Below are positions 18,155 to 26,498 of a stretch of DNA of 64,000 bases, piece by piece. Position 1 is the first letter of the stretch; each line of letters begins with the position of its first letter. The notes under the pieces are model-generated. The model was not told the origin of the DNA. It made no database searches and worked only from the letters and a program-made list of their open reading frames with translations. Where the stretch lies: the NCBI RefSeq assembly GCF_017377875.1, contig NZ_CP070975.1:3162001-3226000 (forward strand), given 5' to 3'. Origin of the DNA: Alcaligenes sp. SORT26 (lineage in GTDB: Bacteria; Pseudomonadota; Gammaproteobacteria; Burkholderiales; Burkholderiaceae_B). Made by a program: the position numbers and the translations under genes.

Positions 18155-19291
18155 ATGCGCATGAATACGTCCGCGCCTCTGTATGTTCGTACAGATTCCT
18201 CCGGCCAGCTCCAATTGCTAGGCGATTGGTCCTTGCGTCACTATGAAGCGCTGCAAAGCAATTTGCGCTCGATTAGTGACAAGCAGGGCGCTTGGTCTTT
18301 GGATTTCAGCGAACTGAAATCCCTGGATACCACGGGTGCTCAAGTCTTGTGCGAATGGCTAGGCGCCGAACGAGTGCAAACGGCCCTGGATAGCGCCCAA
18401 GGCCTGTCCAAAGAACGCCATCAGTTATTGCAAACCGTTGCCAAGGCAATGAGCCGGATGGAGCAGGAGCATCTGAAGACGGCTCGCTGGGGAATTACGG
18501 ATTTGTTCGAGCGTGTGGGCCTGGCAATGGTTCACATCACGCGCAATGTGCGTGAGCTTTTGGGTTTCATCGGCCTGACGCTGGAAACCCTGTTTCTGAA
18601 TATGCTGCGGCCCAGCCAGTGGCGTGTCACGTCGATTGTGGCGCAGCTAGAAGAAACCGCTTTTAACGCCGTGCCTATTGTGGCCTTGCTGACCTTTCTG
18701 GTTGGCGCGGTGATTGCCTTTCTGGGGGCGACGGTACTGGCCGATTTTGGTGCCACGATCTATACCGTGAACCTGGTCGGCTTTTCCTTCTTGCGTGAAT
18801 TTGCCGTGCTGCTGACCGCCATCTTGATGGCAGGTCGCACCGCCAGTGCCTTTACCGCGCAGATTGGCTCCATGAAGGCGAACGAAGAAATCGATGCCTT
18901 GCGTGCCCAGGGCCTGAATCCCATGCTGATTCTGGTCATTCCTCGCGTGCTGGCCATGCTCTTGGCCATGCCCATTCTGACCTTTGTCGGCATGGTGGCG
19001 GGGATTTTTGGGGGCGGGCTGGTGTGTGCCCTGATTCTGGATATTTCGCCCACCATGTTCATCAATATCTTCAATCAGGATATTGATTTGCGGCACTTTG
19101 TCTTGGGCATGTCCAAAGCCCCTATCTTTGCCTTTCTGATTGCTGTGATTGGCTGCCAGGAAGGTTTTAAAGTCACGGGTAGCGCGCAGTCTGTGGGTGA
19201 ACACACGACCTCTGCGGTCGTGCAGTCCATCTTTATTGTGATTCTGATCGACGCGCTGGCAGCCTTGTTCTTCATGGAGATGGGATGGTAG
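18155..19291 (+). CDS. MlaE-type ABC permease with N-terminal STAS domain
   Basis: A 378-residue permease of a lipid-type ABC transporter. Residues about 10-95 form a STAS-like domain (LDFSELKSLDTTGAQVLCEWL), absent from plain MlaE. The MlaE domain follows, with FNAVPIVALLTFLVGAVIAF, the GRTASAFTAQIGSMKANEEIDA loop (in part: GRTASAFTAQIG) and five or six helices. It is the first gene of a four-gene transporter set. ATG 18155 or 18161 may be used. The Mla/MCE family moves phospholipids between membranes of the cell envelope; the lipid and direction are not known here. Confidence 0.9.
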   Translation: MRMNTSAPLYVRTDSSGQLQLLGDWSLRHYEALQSNLRSISDKQGAWSLDFSELKSLDTTGAQVLCEWLGAERVQTALDSAQGLSKERHQLLQTVAKAMSRMEQEHLKTARWGITDLFERVGLAMVHITRNVRELLGFIGLTLETLFLNMLRPSQWRVTSIVAQLEETAFNAVPIVALLTFLVGAVIAFLGATVLADFGATIYTVNLVGFSFLREFAVLLTAILMAGRTASAFTAQIGSMKANEEIDALRAQGLNPMLILVIPRVLAMLLAMPILTFVGMVAGIFGGGLVCALILDISPTMFINIFNQDIDLRHFVLGMSKAPIFAFLIAVIGCQEGFKVTGSAQSVGEHTTSAVVQSIFIVILIDALAALFFMEMGW

Positions 19292-20082
19292 AGACAGCCG
19301 CTCGTCCCATTATTCAGGTTCGCGACCTGGACAACCGCTTTGGCGATCACGTCGTGCACGAGCATCTGGATATGGATGTGTATCCCGGTGAAATCGTCGG
19401 CGTGGTGGGCGGCTCCGGCACGGGCAAATCCGTGCTGCTGCGCTCCATTCTGGGTCTGCGCCCACCGACGGGTGGCACAGTACGCATCTTTGATCAGGAA
19501 ATTGGCTCCTTGTCGCCTGAAGCACGTTCGCGGCTGGAACGCCGTCTGGGTGTGCTGTTTCAGCAAGGGGCGCTGTTCTCTTCGCTGACGGTGGTGGAGA
19601 ACATTGCCATGCCCTTGATCGAGCACATCGGCCTGTCCCGTGCTGCGGCCGAACACATCGCCGCCATGAAAATGTCTTTGGCAGGCTTGCCCTCCAATGC
19701 GGCCACCAAATACCCGGCTGAATTGTCCGGCGGCATGATCAAGCGTGCCGCCTTGGCACGTGCCCTGGCACTAGACCCGGAAATTCTCTTTCTGGATGAG
19801 CCCACTGCCGGTCTGGACCCGGTGGGTGCGGGCGATTTTGACCAGCTTATTTTGACCTTGCGCGATGCGCTGGGGTTGACCGTGTTTTTGGTCACACACG
19901 ATCTGGATACGCTCTACACCATTTGTGACCGGGTGGCCGTGCTGGCGGAAAAGCGCGTGCTGGTCAACGACACATTGGCGCGTGTGGAGCAAGTTGATAA
20001 CGACTGGATTCGGGAATACTTCCACGGTCCACGGGGACGGGCTGCCCAACAGGCCCAAAACCGTCGTCAGGAGCATTGTTAA
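19285..20082 (+). CDS. MlaF-type ABC transporter ATPase
   Basis: A 265-residue ATP-binding subunit. Walker A GGSGTGKS is at residues 42-49, the signature LSGGMIKRAALARAL and Walker B EILFLDEPTAGLDP follow, with the switch histidine in LVTHDLDTL. The LSGGM form and GLDPVGAGDFDQLI are typical of Mla-type ATPases. Its start overlaps the permease gene by seven bases. It powers the STAS-MlaE permease. Confidence 0.93.
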   Translation: MVETAARPIIQVRDLDNRFGDHVVHEHLDMDVYPGEIVGVVGGSGTGKSVLLRSILGLRPPTGGTVRIFDQEIGSLSPEARSRLERRLGVLFQQGALFSSLTVVENIAMPLIEHIGLSRAAAEHIAAMKMSLAGLPSNAATKYPAELSGGMIKRAALARALALDPEILFLDEPTAGLDPVGAGDFDQLILTLRDALGLTVFLVTHDLDTLYTICDRVAVLAEKRVLVNDTLARVEQVDNDWIREYFHGPRGRAAQQAQNRRQEHC

Positions 20083-20999
20083 TGGAACCGCGTGCCCATC
20101 ATGTATTGATCGGGGTCTTTACCTTGGTAGTGGCTGTGGCTGCTGTCCTGTTCTCGCTTTGGCTGGCCAAGGCGGGGCAGGATGCCGAGACCCGCGATTA
20201 CGATATTGTTTTTCTGGAAGGTGTGCGGGGCCTGTCTCGTGGCAGCGCCGTGCAATACAACGGTCTGCGCGTCGGTGAAGTGCGCCAGCTACGCCTGGAC
20301 CCGAACGACTTGCAGCGTGTGCGTGCGCAAGTGTCGATTCAGGCTTCCATCCCTATTCATGAAGACACGCAAGCTCGTCTGGCACTGGCCGGTATCACCG
20401 GTCAGTCCGTCATTGAACTGAGCGGTGGCACCCCCAACAGCCCTTTGCTGGAAGCCACGGGCGATGGTTTGCCCATGATTGTGGCTTCGCCCTCTCCGCT
20501 GGCCCAGCTTATGGCCGGTGGCGAGGAAATGATGACGCAAATCACCAAGTTGCTGGATAACGCCAATGCCTTCCTGTCGGCCGAGAACTCAAAATCCTTG
20601 TCTGCCAGCCTGCAAAAACTGGAAACCTTGATGGGCCAGCTCTCAACAGCGGGTGAAGGCGTGCCCAGCCTGGTGAAGGAGCTGTCTCAGGCCAGCCAGC
20701 AGGCCACAACGCTGCTGTCGTCCACACAAGGTCTGGTAGACCGACAAGGGACACAGGCCATGAATGCGATTCAGAAATCCATGGAGGATTTCAGCCGTGC
20801 CACTCAAAGCCTGAACAAACTGTTGGAACAGAATTCGGCGGCGATTGGCCGCGGTGCTCAGGGTCTGACCGAGATCGAGCCTGCCTTGCGTGAATTGCGC
20901 CAGGTGCTGGCGGGTTTCCGGGCGGTGACCTCTCGTCTGGAAGATAATCCGGCAGGCTACCTCTTGGGTCGCGACAAATTACAGGAGTTCACACCATGA
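20082..20999 (+). CDS. MCE/MlaD domain protein
   Basis: A 305-residue substrate-binding subunit. One N-terminal membrane helix (about residues 8-30) is followed by a single MCE domain (DYDIVFLEGVRGLSRGSAVQYNGLRVGEV, in part) and then a long helical region to the end, rich in Gln and Ser. It should sit in the periplasm, anchored to the inner membrane, as a hexameric ring or tube. ATG 20082 has CAGGAG 8 bases upstream. It starts at the last base of the ATPase stop codon. Confidence 0.92.
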   Translation: MEPRAHHVLIGVFTLVVAVAAVLFSLWLAKAGQDAETRDYDIVFLEGVRGLSRGSAVQYNGLRVGEVRQLRLDPNDLQRVRAQVSIQASIPIHEDTQARLALAGITGQSVIELSGGTPNSPLLEATGDGLPMIVASPSPLAQLMAGGEEMMTQITKLLDNANAFLSAENSKSLSASLQKLETLMGQLSTAGEGVPSLVKELSQASQQATTLLSSTQGLVDRQGTQAMNAIQKSMEDFSRATQSLNKLLEQNSAAIGRGAQGLTEIEPALRELRQVLAGFRAVTSRLEDNPAGYLLGRDKLQEFTP

Positions 21000-21631
21000 T
21001 GCCCACGCTTGTGCGTCGTTTGCTGCAGGTATCGGTCCTGGGCCTGGCCGCCTTGTCCACCGCCTGCTCGGTTCTACCTAAAGCTGAATCCCTGACTTAT
21101 TACCAGCTTCCCGCTGTGGCATTGACGGCTCAGCAAGCTCCGGCTTCTCACAAGAACCTGATCATTCAGGTAAACCGGCCCCATGCCGAGCGCCTGCTGG
21201 CCAGCTCCCGTATCACCGTCCTGCCCCAAGGCAATGAACTAAGCGCCTATCAAGGCGTACGTTGGGGCGATGATGTGCCTGCCTTGCTGCGTAACCGTTT
21301 GGCCGATGGCTTGCGTGACGCAGGCCAGTTCCGGGCCGTTGTGCTGGATAGTGAGTCCGTCATCAGTGATCTGGAGCTAAGCGGCACGCTGGGTGCATTT
21401 CAGGTGGAGTATGTCCAGGGAGCGCCACGTGTACGCATTCAGCTAGATGCTTTGGTACGTAACCAGCGCTCTGGCGAATTGCTTCAAACGCATCGTTTTC
21501 TGGTGCAGCAGGATGTAGTGGGCACAGCCGTGCCGCAGGTGGTTGAGGCATTTGGACAGGCGACCGACGCCTTGTCCTTGCAGGTCAGCCAATGGTTAGC
21601 TTCTTTAACGGTTCAGACCAAGGCTCCTTGA
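20996..21631 (+). CDS. ABC transporter auxiliary lipoprotein (PqiC-like)
   Basis: A 211-residue outer-membrane lipoprotein. The signal ends in LSTAC with the lipidated Cys at about residue 23. The LTYYQLP motif shortly after, and the body with VQVEYVQG-like strands, match the ABC-type auxiliary family (PF03886) to which PqiC belongs. Its ATG overlaps the MCE gene by four bases. In Pqi-type systems the lipoprotein receives the far end of the MCE tunnel, so here an Mla-type permease and ATPase are joined to a Pqi-type acceptor. Confidence 0.87.
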   Translation: MMPTLVRRLLQVSVLGLAALSTACSVLPKAESLTYYQLPAVALTAQQAPASHKNLIIQVNRPHAERLLASSRITVLPQGNELSAYQGVRWGDDVPALLRNRLADGLRDAGQFRAVVLDSESVISDLELSGTLGAFQVEYVQGAPRVRIQLDALVRNQRSGELLQTHRFLVQQDVVGTAVPQVVEAFGQATDALSLQVSQWLASLTVQTKAP

Positions 21632-21635
21632 TGAC

Positions 21636-21977
21636 ATGTACGAGTCTCGCGATCAGCCCCTGATAACGGGTTGGCAATTTGCCAAGCGCCTTTTGGTGCA
21701 TGCTTTTATTGGCATTGTTTTTGTGGCCTTTTCGCTGATGCTGGGTGCATTGGGCCATATGTGGTTTGAAGAGAACGTGCATTGGCACGATGCGGCGCTC
21801 AATGCCGCCATGATGGTGGGTGGGCTAGGCCCGATGGCCTTGCCTGAGACCTGGGCAGGCAAAGTGTTTTTTGCCATTTACGGGGCTTACGTCAGCCTGG
21901 TGCTGGCAGCCACTTTCGGGTTGATTATTGCGCCAGTGCTGCATCGGATTTTGCATACCTTCCATCTGGAAGACTAA
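21636..21977 (+). CDS. Small uncharacterised membrane protein
   Basis: A 113-residue protein with two or three hydrophobic segments: FIGIVFVAFSLMLGALGHM, MVGGLGPMALPETWAGKVFFAIYG (in part) and VLAATFGLIIAPVLHRILH. It begins four bases after the auxiliary lipoprotein stop, so it is likely co-transcribed with the lipid transporter. Several His residues (HMWFEE, HWHD, HTFHLED) could bind metal. I do not recognise the family. A large palindrome follows as a likely terminator. Confidence 0.72.
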   Translation: MYESRDQPLITGWQFAKRLLVHAFIGIVFVAFSLMLGALGHMWFEENVHWHDAALNAAMMVGGLGPMALPETWAGKVFFAIYGAYVSLVLAATFGLIIAPVLHRILHTFHLED

Positions 21978-22048
21978 GCAGAAGACAACCCACTCTCCAC
22001 GCTAGGCTTTCGGCTTGCTGCCTCCCGAGGGGAGCGTGGCCCGGCGAC

Positions 22049-22130
22049 AAAAAGGCGCTGTGTTTTGAGCAGTTCAAAAAGATGGGATCGCCCTCTTTTG
22101 AAGAACCTGCCTAAAACACAGCGCCTTTTC
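22049..22130. terminator. Long bidirectional hairpin between convergent genes
   Basis: Perfect 17-base arms AAAAGGCGCTGTGTTTT (22050-22066) and AAAACACAGCGCCTTTT (22113-22129) with a 46-base centre that itself pairs in part (GTTCAAAAAG with CTTTTGAAGAAC). T-runs occur on both strands. It separates the rightward membrane gene from the leftward HAD gene and can end both. Confidence 0.75.
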
Positions 22131-22147
22131 TATTGCTTGGCTATGAA

Positions 22148-22828
22148 TCAGCCTTGTACCCGTTCCTGTTCCAGCCTGGCGATCAAAGCGGGTAGCTCGT
22201 CCATGCGGCGGAAGGTGTCACGCACGCCCAGGCTGCGCAATTCCTCTTCCTTGTCCGGAACCGGGCAGTAGCCCAGGACGGTTGCGCCCGCAGCCAGACC
22301 GGCGGTAGCGCCCGTTACGCTGTCCTCCACCACCAGACACTGTGTGGGATCAACGCCCAGACCGTTGGCGGCGGCCAGATACACGTCCGGGTAAGGCTTG
22401 TTGCGTGGCGTTTCAGCCCCGCTATAGATATGAGTGCCGAAATAATCCAGCAGGCCGGTTTGCCCTAACTGCAGTACCAGCTTGGCCCGGTCCGCACCGG
22501 ATGCGCAGGCAATCATGCCGGGCTTGTCGCGCAAGATCGCATCCAGCGTGTCCTGAATACCGGGAATGGCCATGACTTCATTGGTCAGCGCATGGTTGCG
22601 GCGCATGCGAAAAGCCATCACCCATTCCATATCCAGATCTTTGCCCGTCATCTTGCGCACGGTAGGCAGTTCGTCGGGCAGAGCCTTGCCAATGAACCAG
22701 TCATAGCACTGCTCGTACGTCATGACCCAGCCTTCCTCTTGCAACATGTCCCGCAGTACACGAACCGTGATTGGTTCGCTGTCTACCAGCACACCGTCAC
22801 AATCAAACAGCACAGCGGAAAATGTCAT
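22148..22828 (-). CDS. HAD-family phosphatase, beta-phosphoglucomutase-like
   Basis: A 226-residue HAD hydrolase. Motif I FDCDGVLVDSE at residues 8-18 supplies the nucleophile Asp; motif II is ACASGADRAKL, the Lys is in RNKPYPDVYL and motif III is VVEDSVTGATAG. The helical cap lies between motifs I and II. The subfamily acts on phosphorylated sugars or similar small phosphates; the substrate is not readable. It is divergent from the TRAP receptor gene at 23035. ATG 22828 has AAGGTA upstream. Confidence 0.9.
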   Translation of the reverse strand: MTFSAVLFDCDGVLVDSEPITVRVLRDMLQEEGWVMTYEQCYDWFIGKALPDELPTVRKMTGKDLDMEWVMAFRMRRNHALTNEVMAIPGIQDTLDAILRDKPGMIACASGADRAKLVLQLGQTGLLDYFGTHIYSGAETPRNKPYPDVYLAAANGLGVDPTQCLVVEDSVTGATAGLAAGATVLGYCPVPDKEEELRSLGVRDTFRRMDELPALIARLEQERVQG

Positions 22829-22911
22829 GGGTAATACCTTTTAAGCCAATAAAACTTGAAGACTGTGATGATACAGCAGGCAGTCCGACGGCAGGATTGA
22901 TGAAGGATGAT

Positions 22912-22932
22912 GGCGCCAGACCCTCTGGCGCC
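22912..22932. repeat. GC-rich hairpin in the HAD/TRAP intergenic region
   Basis: Perfect 9-base arms GGCGCCAGA / TCTGGCGCC with a CCC loop. It lies in the probable leader of the HAD gene and just upstream of the TRAP promoter. No T-run follows in either direction. Confidence 0.55.
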
Positions 22933-22968
22933 TTAGCGTGCCTAGTGAAAACCCCAACTCATAAATAA

Positions 22969-22997
22969 TTGATTATTGATATATTTATATCTAAACT
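22969..22997 (+). promoter_or_regulatory. Promoter with internal dyad for the second TRAP operon
   Basis: TTGATT at 22969-22974, a 17-base spacer and TAAACT at 22992-22997. The spacer contains the perfect dyad GATATA-TT-TATATC (22978-22991), well placed for a repressor. The DNA here is far more AT-rich than its surroundings. Confidence 0.45.
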
Positions 22998-23034
22998 AAA
23001 ATTTCATAATAAACCTTTCTGCGGAAGTTCCGTC

Positions 23035-24009
23035 ATGGTGCATAAAACAACTCGGGTGGTGGCTGCGGCCTTGCTGGCATTGGGAATGGCTGGCGCACAG
23101 GCAGCGGAAGTAACGCTGAAAGCGGTATCTGTCTTTACGATGGACACCTTCTTTACCAAGCGATTCAAGCAGTTTGTTGACAAGGTCAACAGTGAAGGCA
23201 AGGGCCTGGTTCAAATCAATGTGATTGGTGGTCCAGAAGCGATCCCTCCCTTTGAAGTCGGTAATGCCCTGCGTTCCGGCGTGATTGATTTCGCCAATAC
23301 CACAGCCGTATTCCACGCCAATCTGGTGCCTGAGGCACTGGCTTTGACGCTGACCGAAAAACCCATGAGCGAGCTGCGCCAGAACGGTGGCTACGAGCTG
23401 ATGGACAAGATTCACCGCGAGAAAGCCAACATCACCTGGCTGGCCCGCACGACGGATGGCTTGCAGTACCACATCTATACCAACAAACCCGTGACCTCGG
23501 CCGACCTGTCGGGCTTCAAGCTGCGCGGCGTGCCGGTGTACCTGTCCTTCTTCCGCGAAATTGGCGCAACACCTTTGCAGATCCCACCGGGCGAGGTCTA
23601 CACCGCGCTGGAGCGTGGCGTGGTGGACGGCTATGGCTGGCCATCGGTGGGCGTGATGGAAATGGGCTGGCATGAAAAGACCAAATACCGTGTAGAACCC
23701 GGTTTCTACAACGTGGAAGTGGGTTTCTTCATGAACCAGAAGAGCTGGGAAAAACTGGACGAAGACCAGAAAGCCTTTATGCGCAAGCAGATCGAGTGGA
23801 TGGAGTCGCAGAACGTGACTGAACACCAGATGGCAATTGACGAAAAAGCTGCTACCGAACAAGCCGGTGTGCAAGCGCTGGTTCTGGAACCTGAAGTGGC
23901 TCGTGCCTTGCGCACCAAAGCCTACGAATCGGGCTGGGCCGGTATCGACAAATCCAGCCCCAAATACGCCGCGCAACTGCGTGAACTGTTTGGTGGTTAC
24001 CAGCCTTAA
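23035..24009 (+). CDS. TRAP transporter substrate-binding protein (DctP family)
   Basis: A 324-residue periplasmic receptor with signal peptide at residues 1-23 (ending GAQAAE). DctP features include FKLRGVPVYLSFFREIGATP (Arg in GFKLRGVPV) and GEVYTALERGVVDGYGWPS. It is paired with DctQ and DctM genes downstream but separated from them by a 130-base gap that contains a hairpin with T-run. ATG 23035 is used because the segment before it is AT-rich promoter DNA and a signal peptide begins here. The ligand is unknown; the fold suggests an organic acid. Confidence 0.92.
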   Translation: MVHKTTRVVAAALLALGMAGAQAAEVTLKAVSVFTMDTFFTKRFKQFVDKVNSEGKGLVQINVIGGPEAIPPFEVGNALRSGVIDFANTTAVFHANLVPEALALTLTEKPMSELRQNGGYELMDKIHREKANITWLARTTDGLQYHIYTNKPVTSADLSGFKLRGVPVYLSFFREIGATPLQIPPGEVYTALERGVVDGYGWPSVGVMEMGWHEKTKYRVEPGFYNVEVGFFMNQKSWEKLDEDQKAFMRKQIEWMESQNVTEHQMAIDEKAATEQAGVQALVLEPEVARALRTKAYESGWAGIDKSSPKYAAQLRELFGGYQP

Positions 24010-24036
24010 ACAAGACTGCTGATTATGTAGTTTGAC

Positions 24037-24074
24037 AGTGGACATTGTGCCCTTGGGGACAGTGTCCACTTTTT
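24037..24074 (+). terminator. Intra-operon attenuator-like hairpin
   Basis: Arms AGTGGACATTGT and ACAGTGTCCACT pair over 11-12 bases with one mismatch, followed by TTTTT. It stands between the receptor gene and its permease genes, and should end a portion of transcripts so that the receptor is made in excess. Confidence 0.65.
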
Positions 24075-24139
24075 GATGATGCCATCCGGGCGGCAATCTG
24101 CCCTCCCTTTCAGTGACCTTGATCTGCGGAGAAGACGAG

Positions 24140-24664
24140 ATGTCTGCTGCAACTGCTTCGGAAGGCTTGCCTTCCAACACGACCTGGGGGCGTCCTTACG
24201 CCCTTTTAATGAACACTTGCGGCGCTGTGGCGGCTTTGACCTTTGGGCTGATGAGCCTGTTGGTCTGCGCTGACGTAGTATTGCGCAACCTGGGTTACGA
24301 CGCGCTGTCCACCAGCGTGGAAGTAACCGAATACATGCTGATCATCGCCACCTTCGTCGCCGCACCTTGGGTGCTGTACCTGGGCGGCCATATCCGTATC
24401 GACGTGCTGTTCAATAACCTGCCTACGCCTATCCAGCGCTTGCTGGACCTGGTCTCCAACCTGTTGGGCCTGGTGGTCTGTGGCGTCCTGGCCTGGCAAT
24501 GTGCCGTGGTTGCCTTGGACGCCCACGAACAAGGTGCCATGGTCTTCAAAGCCCTGGTGTTTCCTGAGTGGTGGTTGAACCTGCCCCTGATGTTTGGCGC
24601 TGCCATGCTGGCCCTGGAATTCCTGCGTCGTCTGGTTTCCCGTCCTGTTGAGCAAGGAGTCTGA
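24140..24664 (+). CDS. TRAP transporter small permease (DctQ family)
   Basis: A 174-residue protein with four membrane helices. The pattern VEVTEYMLIIATFVAAPWVLYLGGHIRIDVLFNNLP (in part: LGGHIRIDVLF) is characteristic of DctQ. ATG 24140 follows GGAGAAGACGAG; an upstream in-frame start would add only nine polar residues. Together with the DctM protein two bases further on it forms the permease. Confidence 0.9.
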   Translation: MSAATASEGLPSNTTWGRPYALLMNTCGAVAALTFGLMSLLVCADVVLRNLGYDALSTSVEVTEYMLIIATFVAAPWVLYLGGHIRIDVLFNNLPTPIQRLLDLVSNLLGLVVCGVLAWQCAVVALDAHEQGAMVFKALVFPEWWLNLPLMFGAAMLALEFLRRLVSRPVEQGV

Positions 24665-24666
24665 CC

Positions 24667-25989
24667 ATGGAATGGCATATGGCATTGATCCTGATGCTGG
24701 GATCACTCTTCCTTTTGATGGCCATCGGCACACCCGTGGTGTTTGCCTTCCTGTCCGTCAACCTGCTTGGCGCCTGGCTGTTCCTGGGCGAGGCCGCCGG
24801 TCTGGCTCAATGGGCACGTAATACCACTGCGTCGATTGGCAGCTTCTCGCTGACCCCCATTCCGCTGTTCATCCTGATGGGAGAAGTCCTGTTCCACACC
24901 GGACTGGCCTTCAAAGCCATCGACTCCATCGAGCGCATGATCTCGCGCGTGCCTGGCAAATTGTCCATCGTCAGTATTTTGGGCGGCACTACCTTTGCCA
25001 CGTTGTCGGGCTCTTCCATCGCCAACACCGCCATGATGGGCGGCGTGATGCTGCCAGAAATGCTGCGTCGCGGTTACCACCCGACCATGGCAATGGGCCC
25101 CATCATGGCCGTCGGTGGCATCGCCATGCTGATCCCACCCTCGGCCCTGGCCGTGATGCTGGGTAGCCTGGCAGGCATCTCCATCGAACGCCTGCTGATT
25201 GGCGGCATCCTGCCTGGCATGCTGATGGCCTTGGGTTTCCTGGCCTACGTGATCGTACGTAGCCGCCTGCGTCCTCAAGATGCACCCATGAGCGAAGAAG
25301 ACCCCGCCACTCGCCTGAAAGGTTGGGCATTGTGGAAACCCTTCGTATTTAACGTCGTGCCATTGCTGGGCATCTTCATCGCCGTAGTGGGCTCCATGCT
25401 GGCAGGCTGGGCCTCCCCAACCGAGTCCGCCGCTATCGGTGTACTGGCTTCCGTTATTGCCACCATCGCTTACCGTGCCTTGACCCTGAAAGCCCTGTGG
25501 AAGAGCCTGATCGAAACCGCCAAAGTCTCGGTCGTGATCCTGTTCATCCTGGCCGCGTCCACCACCTTTGCTCAACTGCTGAGCTTCTCTGGTGCCAGTG
25601 CAGGCTTCCTGGGCATGATCAAAGACTACAACCTGTCGCCCTTCGCACTGGTTATCTGCATGCTGCTGGTTTTGCTGGTCATCGGCACCGTGCTCGACCA
25701 GATCTCCATGATGATGATCGCCTTGCCCTTCTTCATGCCCCTGGCCTTGGCTGCAGGCGTGGACACCGTCTGGCTGGGTGTAATGATCCTGATCGCCCTG
25801 GAAATCGGCCTGCTGACCCCACCGTTTGGCCTGTTGCTGATCGTGATGCAAAGCGTGGCACCCCCGTCCATCCGCTTGCCCCACATCTACCGAGCAGCCG
25901 TGCCCTTCCTGGTGATCGAAGTCGGCGTACTAGCCTTGGTCCTGTTCATCCCCTGGATTGCCGTAGGCTTGCCAGGACTGATCGGCTAA
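24667..25989 (+). CDS. TRAP transporter large permease (DctM family)
   Basis: A 440-residue membrane protein with about twelve helices. DctM hallmarks are FILMGEVLFHTGLAFKAIDSIE, the GSSIANTAMMGGVMLPEMLRRGY loop (in part) and GGIAMLIPPSALAVMLG. AGGAGTCTGACC lies directly before ATG 24667. It is the last gene of the second TRAP set; a three-hairpin 3' region follows its stop. The C-terminal half has GLLTPPFGLLL, the repeated motif of the family. Confidence 0.93.
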   Translation: MEWHMALILMLGSLFLLMAIGTPVVFAFLSVNLLGAWLFLGEAAGLAQWARNTTASIGSFSLTPIPLFILMGEVLFHTGLAFKAIDSIERMISRVPGKLSIVSILGGTTFATLSGSSIANTAMMGGVMLPEMLRRGYHPTMAMGPIMAVGGIAMLIPPSALAVMLGSLAGISIERLLIGGILPGMLMALGFLAYVIVRSRLRPQDAPMSEEDPATRLKGWALWKPFVFNVVPLLGIFIAVVGSMLAGWASPTESAAIGVLASVIATIAYRALTLKALWKSLIETAKVSVVILFILAASTTFAQLLSFSGASAGFLGMIKDYNLSPFALVICMLLVLLVIGTVLDQISMMMIALPFFMPLALAAGVDTVWLGVMILIALEIGLLTPPFGLLLIVMQSVAPPSIRLPHIYRAAVPFLVIEVGVLALVLFIPWIAVGLPGLIG

Positions 25990-26012
25990 GACAGAGCAGT
26001 CAGCCTGAAAGT

Positions 26013-26070
26013 GGGACAACAAGCATGTTGTCCCGCGACGAAAGCCACAATCTGGAACAGGCTTTCAAAC
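26013..26070 (+). ncRNA. Two stem-loops after the TRAP operon, possible 3' UTR small RNA body
   Basis: First stem GGGACAAC / GTTGTCCC (26013-26034, 6-base loop). Second stem GAAAGCC / GGCTTTC (26040-26066, 13-base loop). With the terminator that follows they form a compact three-hairpin transcript end, which resembles small RNAs released from mRNA 3' ends. No separate promoter was identified, so this remains speculative. Confidence 0.3.
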
Positions 26071-26111
26071 AAAAAACCTCAGTTCGGCAGATGCCAAACT
26101 GAGGTTTTTTT
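26071..26111 (+). terminator. Rho-independent terminator of the second TRAP operon
   Basis: Arms AAAAAACCTCAGTT (26071-26084) and AACTGAGGTTTTTT (26097-26110) are perfectly complementary, with a 12-base loop and seven T at the end. This is the clearest terminator in the window. Confidence 0.9.
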
Positions 26112-26498
26112 ATGCTCGATAGAGTTGATCGCTTTTTGCCGCCTATTTATGTGCAGCAAAGTGATTGATGTGGGAACGGCGCATAAGAACTTGAACGATC
26201 TTTCTGCTCGTCGCTGAGAGCGATTTTGGAGGTGAGCAAGATGCAGGTAGTGTTCGTACCGACAGCGTTCAAGTCAGTTTTTAAGGCTTAAGTGCATAAG
26301 CCCCACGTCTTTAGCTTGTGTGTAGGAAAGCGCACTCAAACATTGGCAAATACTGGCTTAGGACAGTTACTGCCTACTCCCCATCTGTCTAAATAATCCC
26401 ATTCATCAAACAGCTCTACGATCAACCCGCTCGTTAAGAATACGAAGTCGGAGCATCCAAACCCCAATCAACAATCGTCCGATAAAAGATACTGTGAG

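Noticed and set aside
22996-24180. A 394-codon minus-strand frame
   Set aside because: Antisense to a clear TRAP receptor gene with signal peptide and ribosome-binding site.
24703-25884. A 393-codon minus-strand frame
   Set aside because: Antisense to dctM; extremely Gln/His/Gly-rich and without motif.
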